Source: CAYYAQ01 sp964469555 (GTDB lineage Bacteria > Planctomycetota > UBA1135 > UBA2386). From it: 6,482 bases of DNA. How positions within the stretch are numbered: the first letter of the stretch is position 1; every line of letters begins with the position of its first letter. The notes under the pieces were generated by a model that saw only the letters and a program-made list of their open reading frames with translations, did no database searches and was not told where the DNA came from. The DNA is taken from assembly GCA_964469555.1 (NCBI GenBank), contig CAYYAQ010000221.1:1-6482 (forward strand), written 5' to 3'. Made by a program: the position numbers and the translations under genes. Positions 1 to 5,912 of this stretch are shown piece by piece.

Positions 1-1
1 T

Positions 2-631
2 CCCAAGGCGCCAGGGCGCAACGAGCTGTACGTCGATCGCGACATCATCGTGTTGGCCAACCCCGAGATCGCCAATTTGCCGGCGTGGGTGGTCGCCTTG
101 GTCGCCGCGGGGGCGCTCGCCGCGGCCTTGTCGACAGCGGCGGGGCTGCTGCTGGTGATCTCGTCGGCCGTGGCCCACGATCTCGGCAAGCGACTGCTCA
201 AACCGGACATGAGCGAGAAGGAGGAGCTGCGTTGGGCGCGGCTGGCGTCCACCGCGGCGGTCTTTGTCGCCGGCTACCTCGGTATCAACCCGCCTGGATT
301 TGTCGCCCAGGTGGTCGCGTTCGCGTTCGGGCTGGCGGCTTCGAGCTTCTTCCCGGTGATCGTCCTGGGGATCTTCTCCAAGCGCGCCACCAAGGAGGCC
401 GGCGTCGCCGGAATGCTGACCGGCATCTTGTTCACGGGCGGCTACATCATCTACTTCAAATACATCGCGGAGAGTCCCACCGAGGGCTGGCTCCTCGGCA
501 TCAGTCCCGAGGGCATCGGCGCCGTCGGAATGGTCCTCAACTTCGCCGTGACGATGATCGTGAGTCAGTGGACCAAGGAACCCCCGGCGGCTGTCCGGGA
601 GCTCGTCGAGCGCATCCGTCGACCGAGGTAA
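2..631 (+). CDS. Sodium/solute symporter (SSS family), C-terminal part, 5' truncated by window edge
   Basis: This is the last 209 residues of a Na+-coupled solute transporter of the inner membrane. The frame is open from base 2, so the gene starts outside the window; the GTG at 50 is internal. The run ELYVDRDIIVLANPEIANLP followed by ALSTAAGLLLVISS and AHDL is what I associate with the VC_2705-type subfamily of SSS (solute:sodium symporter) proteins. The ALSTAAG helix corresponds to the Na+-site helix of the family. About five hydrophobic segments are visible (residues of this fragment near 27-53, 83-96, 101-125, 132-155 and 169-190), followed by a short charged cytoplasmic tail ending RIRRPR. 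In this subfamily a small DUF4212 membrane protein is usually encoded just upstream; that would lie off the left edge. The substrate cannot be told from the sequence; acetate or another small organic anion is a guess from related permeases. The stop is TAA. Confidence 0.9.
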   Translation, partial: PKAPGRNELYVDRDIIVLANPEIANLPAWVVALVAAGALAAALSTAAGLLLVISSAVAHDLGKRLLKPDMSEKEELRWARLASTAAVFVAGYLGINPPGFVAQVVAFAFGLAASSFFPVIVLGIFSKRATKEAGVAGMLTGILFTGGYIIYFKYIAESPTEGWLLGISPEGIGAVGMVLNFAVTMIVSQWTKEPPAAVRELVERIRRPR

Positions 632-786
632 CCCACCTACCAGACTGAGCTACCATCCGCCGAATCAGATCTTTCCGCAGTCCTTCGACAGACAGGCGTA
701 AGCACCGTCGACTGTCACGCCACATCCGCCGCGCGGCTTCGTTCGCAACGTCAAAGGCTGAATCCCCCACACGCTACGCTAACAAC
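632..786. other. Intergenic spacer between symporter and lipoprotein gene
   Basis: These 155 bases hold no convincing gene. Short arms GGCGT (695-699) and ACGCC (717-721) are complementary. A second pair, GACAG (691-695) and CTGTC (712-716), crosses rather than nests with it, so no simple hairpin forms. No GC-rich stem followed by a T run was found after the symporter stop. The right end (775-786) looks like the promoter of the next gene. Confidence 0.5.
775..780 (+). promoter_or_regulatory. Putative -10 hexamer TACGCT of the lipoprotein gene
   Basis: TACGCT fits the TAnnnT pattern of a sigma-70-type -10 element and sits exactly 6 bases before the ATG at 787. Transcription would then start on or next to the A of the start codon, giving a leaderless mRNA. 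No ribosome binding site is visible in the intervening aacaac. No TTGACA-like -35 box lies 16-18 bases upstream (CAAAGG at 752-757), so the call rests on position and on the same arrangement at other genes in the window. Confidence 0.35.
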
Positions 787-1728
787 ATGCTGAGAGCCCT
801 CGCACTGGCCCCCCTCGCCCTTCTGTGCGCGTGCACCGAGCAGGAGCTGCCGCAAACTGCTGAAGCGACGATCGAATACACGCTTACGAGACTGCGCGAC
901 AAGAAAGACCCAGGCGTGTTGTGGGACGTCCTCCCGGCGAGCTACCAGTCGGACATCCACTCGTGGTGCCACAAGCTCGGCGCGAAACTTCCGGGGAAGG
1001 CGTACGACAAGCTGTTCATTCTGCTCCGCAAGATCGGCATCGCGATCAAGACCAAGGGGGAGTTCCTTCTCGCGTACGGACCCGCGCAGTACATGATGCG
1101 CACGACCGGGGTCACTGACGAAGACGAAGTCCTCACCCTGCTCGCCGCCATCGGCAACGTACCCATCCTGATCGGCGACTCCGAGATCTCCACGACGAAG
1201 AAACTGCAGTCCGCGGACATAGGGAAGTTCCTGCACAACACAGGAACGAAAGTCTGGGCTCAGGGCGCGCGCGCCTACCTCGCCGTCGGACCCGCCGTCT
1301 CCGCCATGACCGAGATGGCCGGTGGCGGGACGCCGATGCCAAGCGTGGTCAAGGGGATGAACTCGGGCCTCGACGGGCTGACCTTCAAGACCCTGAAGTC
1401 CGAAGCAGATCGCGCACAGATCGAGTTGACTCTGAATGGAAGAACCGAACTCATGGCCTTCACCAAGGTGGAGGAGCGCTGGGTGCCGACCGACGTCGTC
1501 GATCAGTGGGCCAAGATGAAACCGTCGATCGAGTCATTCCTCGACTCGCTGGAATCGCCGGAGACACACAAGCTCATGGATGACATGGAGAAGATCCTCG
1601 ACCAGATGATCGCGGACCTCGACAAGCTGGAGGCGATTCAGAGTCGCGGCAAGTTCTTTACCGCGCTGGAGAAGATGGGGAAGAAGTACGTCGATCAATT
1701 CAAAGACGTCGTCACACTGCCCCGATAG
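787..1728 (+). CDS. Predicted lipoprotein of unknown function, 313 aa
   Basis: I do not recognise this family. The N-terminus MLRALALAPLALLCACTEQE is a short lipoprotein signal peptide: one Arg, a hydrophobic core, then L-C-A-C with the lipid-modified Cys at residue 16. The mature protein is therefore likely anchored on the periplasmic side of a membrane. The rest is soluble. Residues about 22-105 are helical and charged. Residues 165-200 are Gly/Met/Pro-rich (MAGGGTPMPSVVKGMNSG). Residues 200-241 look like a beta-rich piece ending VEERWVPTDVVDQW, reminiscent of NTF2-like or DUF4878-like lipoprotein folds. Residues 242-308 are strongly helical with heptad-like Leu/Met spacing and could form a coiled coil. 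No catalytic motif is visible. The ATG at 787 is chosen because the signal peptide begins there and no other start gives one. The stop is TAG (1726-1728). It is probably transcribed from its own promoter; the SprT-like gene begins about 25 bases downstream. Confidence 0.8.
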   Translation: MLRALALAPLALLCACTEQELPQTAEATIEYTLTRLRDKKDPGVLWDVLPASYQSDIHSWCHKLGAKLPGKAYDKLFILLRKIGIAIKTKGEFLLAYGPAQYMMRTTGVTDEDEVLTLLAAIGNVPILIGDSEISTTKKLQSADIGKFLHNTGTKVWAQGARAYLAVGPAVSAMTEMAGGGTPMPSVVKGMNSGLDGLTFKTLKSEADRAQIELTLNGRTELMAFTKVEERWVPTDVVDQWAKMKPSIESFLDSLESPETHKLMDDMEKILDQMIADLDKLEAIQSRGKFFTALEKMGKKYVDQFKDVVTLPR

Positions 1729-1763
1729 GCGGCATTGCCCTATCATGCCGCCATGGGGCGGCA
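1728..1763 (+). repeat. Three-arm inverted repeat spanning the SprT-like gene start
   Basis: GGCGGCA (1728-1734), TGCCGCC (1746-1752) and GGCGGCA (1757-1763) are perfect 7-base arms. The middle arm can pair with either outer arm, giving two mutually exclusive stem-loops: an 11-base loop with the left arm, or an ATGG tetraloop (1753-1756) with the right arm. In the second form the candidate start codon sits in the loop. There is no T run, so a simple intrinsic terminator for the upstream gene is unlikely. At DNA level the right-hand dyad overlaps the predicted transcription start and could be an operator. Confidence 0.6.
1741..1746 (+). promoter_or_regulatory. Putative -10 hexamer TATCAT of the SprT-like gene
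   Basis: TATCAT differs from TATAAT at one position and lies 6 bases before the ATG at 1753, the same spacing as at 775-787. It sits in the spacer between arms of the inverted repeat. No good -35 is seen 17 bases upstream (TGCCCC at 1718-1723). If it is real, the mRNA begins at the ATG, which argues for the 1753 start over TTG 1735. Confidence 0.35.
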
Positions 1764-2544
1764 ACCCAGGGATGGACTCACTGAGGGCGTGCGCGTGCAG
1801 CGTATGCTGCCATTTCCTGCGTCGACCATGACGACCAGCCACTGGGAGAGCGACCTCTCGGCGTTCCTTCGCCGAGAGGTGCACGTGACCTACGGGCGGG
1901 CTCGCCAGACGCCCGTCCAGGTGCAGCCCGACACCGAGCCAGCGCTTCGGGTGCGGCTCCACCGGTTCTTCGAATCCGCATCGCCGGACATCGTCGATGC
2001 GCTGGGGCGGTGGATCCGCGCCGGGCGACGCGCCCGTGCCGCGTGCACGCGGATCGACGCGTGGATCGAGCAACGGCTCGGCGAACTGCCGACGCGAAGC
2101 CCCAGGAACTCGGCACTCCGCGCGGCGGGCGCGTGCTACGACCTTCGGAGGCTCCTCTGTGAAGTGATCCACGCCCACGTCCCCGAACTCGCAGACTCGG
2201 AGCCGGCGGTCACGTGGGGGCAACGTGGTCGCTCGCGCGGGGTGAACTCCCTCGACCTCGGGACCTTCGACCACCAATCCCGCCTGGTCCGACTCCACCC
2301 GGTCCTCGATCACGCAGCCGTCCCCGAGTTCTTCGTGCGGTTCGTGCTGTTCCACGAGTTGTTGCACGCCGCGATCCCGTCATTGACGACCGCGAGCGGG
2401 CGACACCAACACCACCCGCCAGGATTCCGCGAGCGCGAACGCAGCCATCCCGACTATCGGCAAGCCCTGGCGTGGGAAGAGCGGCACCTCCCGGAACTCA
2501 TCGCTCGGGCGCGGCGGGGCTGTTTCGAGTCGCATCAGTCGTAG
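1753..2544 (+). CDS. SprT-like zinc metalloprotease-fold protein, 263 aa
   Basis: The core F-V-L-F-HELLH-AAIPS (HELLH at residues 201-205) is the zinc-binding HExxH of the SprT-like/zincin fold. A downstream His-rich stretch, GRHQHHPPGFRERER, offers the third ligand in the H-x-P-x-F arrangement seen in this group. SprT-like proteins include the DNA-protein crosslink protease SPRTN and bacterial SprT proteins of uncertain role. No signal peptide is present, so it should be cytoplasmic. Roughly 170 residues precede the motif and are Arg-rich and helical, with no family I recognise; the C-terminus is short, without the Cys4 zinc ribbon of some SprT proteins. Start choice is uncertain. TTG 1735 follows the previous stop closely; ATG 1753 has a well-placed -10 hexamer and is used here; ATG 1828, just before the sequence TTSHWESDLS, would remove a poorly characterised N-terminal stretch. 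The stop is TAG. The last 10 bases overlap the convergent SGNH gene. Confidence 0.75.
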   Translation: MGRQPRDGLTEGVRVQRMLPFPASTMTTSHWESDLSAFLRREVHVTYGRARQTPVQVQPDTEPALRVRLHRFFESASPDIVDALGRWIRAGRRARAACTRIDAWIEQRLGELPTRSPRNSALRAAGACYDLRRLLCEVIHAHVPELADSEPAVTWGQRGRSRGVNSLDLGTFDHQSRLVRLHPVLDHAAVPEFFVRFVLFHELLHAAIPSLTTASGRHQHHPPGFRERERSHPDYRQALAWEERHLPELIARARRGCFESHQS

Positions 2545-3752
2545 ATTGAAGCGGGTAGAAGCTTGTGGCTCGGAGTCAGCAGAAACGAAATCTGCGCGTC
2601 CGCCCACAGCGCGTAGCCCCGCGGATTGAAGTGCATGTTGCGGAAGTAGTAGTAGTCCGTCTGCGGCGTCCCGCGGATGAACCGATCGAGCGCCTTGTGT
2701 GAATCCAGATACGGCACACCCACCGCTTTCGCGACGGCACCGATCTCCTTGTGCGGACGGTCGGACCAACCAGCTGGTTGCCTGCCTTCGTAGTTCGAAG
2801 AGTACTGCCCGTAGTGCGGCACCGCGGTGAGCATGAGTTTGACGCCCTTCTTCTGGCACATGATGGCGATCCGTCGAATCACGTCCATGGTCTTGGCTAC
2901 GTTCCTCTCGGTGTAACGGTCCCACTTCAACTGACACCACGACCACCGGTTGTAGATCGCCGCAGTGTTGCTGTTCGTCGAGACCTCCTTGTCCTCGCCC
3001 CTCTCCTTCGCGGCCTCCGCGAGGAGGTAGTTGTAGAAGTAGGAGTTCCTTACCAGGAACATCTGCGTACGGGTCCAGAAGCTCGCCTCGATCACCCCTT
3101 CAGAGCTGTCGAAGTACGCGGACTCGTAGGGATTGCGCGGCGGAATGGCCCACGGGTTCCCGGCCTCGTCCAGGATCGCTGTCTTGCCGTACTTCCAGTC
3201 GTCGAAGTCGTCGGTCATGTCGACCTGGATAACCACGAGGTCCGGCGCGTAGTCGAAGACGACATGCCGGAGCAGTGTGTAGTAGATCTACGGCGAGTAG
3301 CTAGACCTACCGGCATTGATCACCTCGAACCGCGTCTCCGTCTTCTTGTCCTTCGCCCGGCGATTCAGGGCCGTCTCGACGAGGCTCGGAACGGACTGAT
3401 CCATCGGCGCCGTGCCCTCGGTGAACGAGTCGCCGAGATAGAAGATGCGGTACCTACCCGGGGGCTTCGATTTCTCGACGTCGTAGCTCTCGATCCACCC
3501 CTGCGCGTTGAAGTCGTGTCGGAACGGCTTGGGGTACTTCGGATTGTTCGCGACGAACTCATCGTGCGTCCAGGACGCCCCAGGCTTCCAGACGTGATTG
3601 AGCTCGAAGGACTCGATTACGATACCACCCATGACCACGGGACGGTGGTACCAGCCGTAGTACTCGAACCCGGCGACCGCCAGGGCGAACGTGAACAGTG
3701 TCACGCAGGTCGAGAAGAAGATCTTCTTCTTCAGAGACAAACGACGCGCCAT
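2535..3752 (-). pseudogene. Membrane-anchored SGNH/GDSL hydrolase-like protein interrupted by an in-frame TAG
   Basis: One continuous reading frame of 405 codons is broken only by TAG at codon 155 (bases 3290-3288). Before it: a cationic N-terminus and a hydrophobic anchor (residues about 11-29), then F-Y-L-GDSF-TEG with the presumed nucleophile Ser109 (block I), and V-I-NAG-RSSYSP (block II). Immediately after the TAG the same frame continues IYYTLLRHVVFDYAPDLVV, then IQVDMTDDFDDW (residues 175 onward, block III position), and ends with RNMHFNPRGYALWAD holding the presumed His374 (block V). SGNH enzymes are esterases, acetylesterases or lipases, and this one would act outside the cytoplasmic membrane. 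The usual Asp two or three residues before the His is Asn or Arg here. The truncated 154-residue product would lack the catalytic His. Cause unknown: a recent nonsense mutation, a sequencing error, or readthrough. A GTG at 3236 could restart the rest, but that product would lack the nucleophile. It is the last gene of a likely operon, 32 bases after the 189-residue protein. Confidence 0.75.
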
Positions 3753-3759
3753 GCCGACG

Positions 3760-3765
3760 AGTATA
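3760..3765 (-). promoter_or_regulatory. Putative -10 hexamer TATACT before the SGNH gene
   Basis: On the minus strand TATACT, one mismatch from TATAAT, lies 7 bases before the ATG at 3752. No ribosome binding site is seen in between, and no recognisable -35 is found 16-18 bases upstream (which falls at the end of the preceding gene). It could be an internal promoter giving a leaderless SGNH transcript in addition to readthrough from the phosphatase operon. Confidence 0.3.
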
Positions 3766-3784
3766 CGACGCAGGACCGTGATCC

Positions 3785-4354
3785 CTACGGCGCCGTCGTC
3801 AACCGTCGCGGAGGTTTACCGGCGCCGATGAACCGCACCGCCTCTTCGCTGTTGCGACGCACCTGACGCTCGCGGAGAGGGGAATCGAGCAACCGGCGGG
3901 CCGCCAACAAAGGCACGACTGCTTGTGGATCGTCTCCGAGGGCCTGGTGCCCGCTGAGCGCTGCCAGTCCGGTCTTCAGCACGTGCGCAACGACGATCGG
4001 ACGGGTGTAGTGATCGCCGAACACGGCGTCTTGGACCCGCTCGCGCAACCGGGCGGCCTGCACGGTTGGCAACTGATCCCACGGCGTCTGCCGATCCTCC
4101 GCCAGGTCCAACGGTGAAGTCCTGTTGACGAAGTGGGCCGCGAAGAACAACAACCGCAGCACACCCGGCTCCCGAAGCCGCTGCAACGCGACGCGTGTAG
4201 CCTGGGCGAAGGTGAGTCCATGGCTTGTGTCGAGCCAGCCCTCGCGCACCCCGGGATCCCCATCGATCGAAACATCGAATCGCAGCATGCGATGCGTCGC
4301 GGCGCCGATCTCGATCTCCAATGCGTCCGCGACCCGAATCCGGTCACCACTCAT
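3785..4354 (-). CDS. Conserved-context hypothetical protein, 189 aa
   Basis: I do not recognise this protein. It has no signal peptide or clear membrane span, so it is probably cytoplasmic. Residues 1-40 (MSGDRIRVADALEIEIG onward) look beta-rich, with alternating hydrophobic residues and the stretch RFDVSIDGDPGVREGWL. Residues 47-170 look helical, with conserved-looking aromatic and His positions (LLFFAAHFVN, FGDHYTRPIVVAHVLK). The tail is Arg/Pro-rich. The start is set at the ATG at 4354-4352, which overlaps the TGA of the phosphatase gene as ATGA; this is typical of translational coupling. A weak AGGA lies 12 bases upstream. An in-frame upstream start at 4393 would overlap the phosphatase by 43 bases and is less likely. 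Its place between a secreted phosphatase and an SGNH protein suggests a regulatory or accessory role for that pair, which is inference only. The stop is TAG. Confidence 0.65.
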   Translation of the reverse strand: MSGDRIRVADALEIEIGAATHRMLRFDVSIDGDPGVREGWLDTSHGLTFAQATRVALQRLREPGVLRLLFFAAHFVNRTSPLDLAEDRQTPWDQLPTVQAARLRERVQDAVFGDHYTRPIVVAHVLKTGLAALSGHQALGDDPQAVVPLLAARRLLDSPLRERQVRRNSEEAVRFIGAGKPPRRLTTAP

Positions 4355-5808
4355 TTTGGATTCAGATCCTTCAACAACCACTTCGTCTTGCACGCGATGC
4401 CCCCGACGATGGGCACGGTGTTGTTCTTGTTTCGCACCTCACACGTAATCCTGCCCGCACCCTTCTCGGGGATGTCGACCGTGACCAGTCCGTAACTGTC
4501 GCCACCCAGTGACCAGACTATCGACGGAGCTCCGTTCCTCGCTGCGGGCTGAGACGGTTCCGAAAGGGCCCCGATCTTCTTCCCCCACGACACAGGCGAA
4601 GACGTGAACTCCAGGATCATGGACTGGTCGCCGCGGCGTAGGGTCATCATCTCGGTGTAGTGACGATCGCCGGTCAGGAAGACCACGCCGCCGATTCGGT
4701 GCTTCTCCAAGTGGGTCAGGAGGCCATTATACTCAACCCGCGCTTCGCGAAAATGTCCTTCGCCTGTCTTCGGTCGGCTCATGAACGGCGTCCCGTTGAC
4801 AATCATCTTCACCGGCGCCTCACTCTCTGCCAGCCCATCGCAAAGCCACTTGAACTGCTCCGCACCCCAAATCGTGCACTCGTTCGCTGCGACGTCCGGA
4901 TGAGCCTTCGTCTTGACGTACTTGTGATAACGGCAATCCATCAGGAACACTTCGACGGGACCCCGTCGAAACGAGCTGAAGCAGCCCTTCGTGCCCTTGA
5001 TTCCGTAGTCCCGGTTCGCCCACATCTTCTTGAACACGCGAAGCGACTTCTTTCGCTCCTCGAACGTGCGGTCCGCATCATTCGGCCCGTAGTCGTGGTC
5101 GTCCCAGATCGCGTAGCACGGTACATTGCGAATGAGTGGTTGTAGCCACGCGTTGCGCCGGGTCGTCAGTTGCCGGGCGAACATGCGCCCCCCGCTCTTC
5201 CAATCGCCATCACCAGAAGTCGTGTCGATGCGCACCTCGATCTTCTTCTCGCCCTTCTTCGTGATGCGCTCGACCTCGTACTCCCGCACATAGTAGGAGT
5301 TATCGCCGCCGAAGAGGAACAGGTCGGGTTTCTCATGAGCTGCCGCGGCGAAGATCTTCGCCTTGGGGAACTGCACGTCATTGCAGCACGAACCGAACCC
5401 GATCCGGACCATGCCGAACTGCGACCACTCCGGTGCGGTTCGCAGCGACAGCGCGACGCCGCGAGTCGGAAACTTCCCTTCGAAGATCTGCACGATCAAC
5501 TCGGTGTCAGGCGGCAGGCCTTTGAACCGGATGAGCCGAATCTGGTCGCCGAGATTCTCGATGGCCGAAGGGCTGACCGCCCGATGTCCCGTAGCCTCGA
5601 CCAGCGTGCCACGCACGCCGAACTTGGTGCCCTTCGCGAGGCGAATCCACACCCGCACCGAATGGCGTCCGACGTGACCGATCATCGGGCCGGCCTTCAC
5701 CCAATCGGGGGCGAAAGCGTCTCTCGGACGCGGGCGGCTGCCGTTCTGCGCGCACGCCCAAGAACAGACGAGCAGCACAGCGATGGCGCGACACAAAGTC
5801 GGTCCCAT
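4351..5808 (-). CDS. Secreted PhoD-family alkaline phosphatase / phosphodiesterase, 485 aa
   Basis: The product resembles alkaline phosphatase D: an N-terminal Ig-like domain (residues about 34-125, with K-AGPMIGHVGRHSVRVWIR, the usual PhoD_N opening) followed by a calcineurin-like metallophosphatase domain. Metal and active-site motifs visible in order are GFGSCC (137-142), GGDNSYY (167-173), WDDHDYGPND (235-244), MDCRY (290-294), VNGTPF (337-342) and TGDRHYTE (379-386). Family members hydrolyse phosphate mono- and diesters, including teichoic acid or phospholipid head groups, usually with Ca2+/Fe3+. Here the first two motifs are close variants (GDN-SYY rather than GDN-Y-D). The start at 5808 gives a signal peptide MGPTLCRAIAVLLVCSWACA cleaved after A-C-A, so export to the periplasm or outside by Sec is likely; no twin-arginine motif is present. 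The open frame extends to 5901, but that extension is basic and precedes the signal peptide, so it is rejected. GAGGAA lies directly upstream. It is the first gene of the minus-strand run. Confidence 0.9.
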   Translation of the reverse strand: MGPTLCRAIAVLLVCSWACAQNGSRPRPRDAFAPDWVKAGPMIGHVGRHSVRVWIRLAKGTKFGVRGTLVEATGHRAVSPSAIENLGDQIRLIRFKGLPPDTELIVQIFEGKFPTRGVALSLRTAPEWSQFGMVRIGFGSCCNDVQFPKAKIFAAAAHEKPDLFLFGGDNSYYVREYEVERITKKGEKKIEVRIDTTSGDGDWKSGGRMFARQLTTRRNAWLQPLIRNVPCYAIWDDHDYGPNDADRTFEERKKSLRVFKKMWANRDYGIKGTKGCFSSFRRGPVEVFLMDCRYHKYVKTKAHPDVAANECTIWGAEQFKWLCDGLAESEAPVKMIVNGTPFMSRPKTGEGHFREARVEYNGLLTHLEKHRIGGVVFLTGDRHYTEMMTLRRGDQSMILEFTSSPVSWGKKIGALSEPSQPAARNGAPSIVWSLGGDSYGLVTVDIPEKGAGRITCEVRNKNNTVPIVGGIACKTKWLLKDLNPK

Positions 5809-5814
5809 TTCCTC

Positions 5815-5843
5815 AGTGTCAGCATCCTGGGTCGCCAACGCAA
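5815..5843 (-). promoter_or_regulatory. Possible promoter of the phosphatase operon
   Basis: On the minus strand TTGCGT (5843-5838) and GACACT (5820-5815) are separated by exactly 17 bases, and GACACT ends 6 bases before the ATG at 5808. Each box matches the sigma-70 consensus at only 3 of 6 positions, so this is weak. The same region reads GAGGAA just before the ATG, which could instead be a close-spaced ribosome binding site on a longer transcript. No Pho-box-like direct repeat was recognised. Confidence 0.25.
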
Positions 5844-5857
5844 TCGTCCGCCACCTC

Positions 5858-5910
5858 GAGAAAACGCACCATTTTCTCCGCGGGATCTCGTTTCGCGGCA
5901 AGATGGTGCG
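5858..5910 (+). promoter_or_regulatory. Competing stem-loops in the divergent spacer
   Basis: Two alternative structures share bases. Stem A pairs GAGAAAA (5858-5864) with TTTTCTC (5872-5878) around a 7-base loop. Stem B pairs CGCACCATTTT (5865-5875) with AAGATGGTGCG (5900-5910) over 11 base pairs, one of them a T-G wobble. Inside stem B an inner stem CCGCG (5878-5882) pairs with CGCGG (5894-5898) over an 11-base loop. The wobble pair is allowed only in the + strand RNA (it would be an A-C mismatch in the other strand), which slightly favours a leader of the small gene starting at 5913. As DNA, the CGCACCAT/ATGGTGCG dyad could also be a divergent operator. Confidence 0.5.
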
Positions 5911-5912
5911 AT

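Noticed and set aside
638..662. Minus-strand sequence with GGTAGCTCAGTCTGGTAG, like a tRNA D-arm
   Set aside because: The D-stem does not close (GGTG follows where GAGC is needed), no T-arm GTTCGA motif or acceptor pairing is found, and the 3' part would run into the symporter coding region. Chance similarity or at most a relic.
1728..1752. Intrinsic terminator for the 787-1728 lipoprotein gene
   Set aside because: The 7-base stem has an 11-base loop and no following T run.
1534..2367. Minus-strand open frame (277 codons) antisense to the lipoprotein end and the SprT-like gene
   Set aside because: It spans two unrelated genes on the other strand, is Arg/Pro/Val/His-rich and has no recognisable domain.
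2751..3866. Long plus-strand open frame (371 codons) antisense to the SGNH gene
   Set aside because: Its composition is Arg/Val/Leu-biased with no domain or signal peptide, and the opposite strand has clear SGNH motifs. It is a codon-bias shadow.
5809..5901. N-terminal extension of the phosphatase to an upstream start
   Set aside because: It would bury the signal peptide behind 31 basic residues; the ATG at 5808 directly begins a normal signal peptide.
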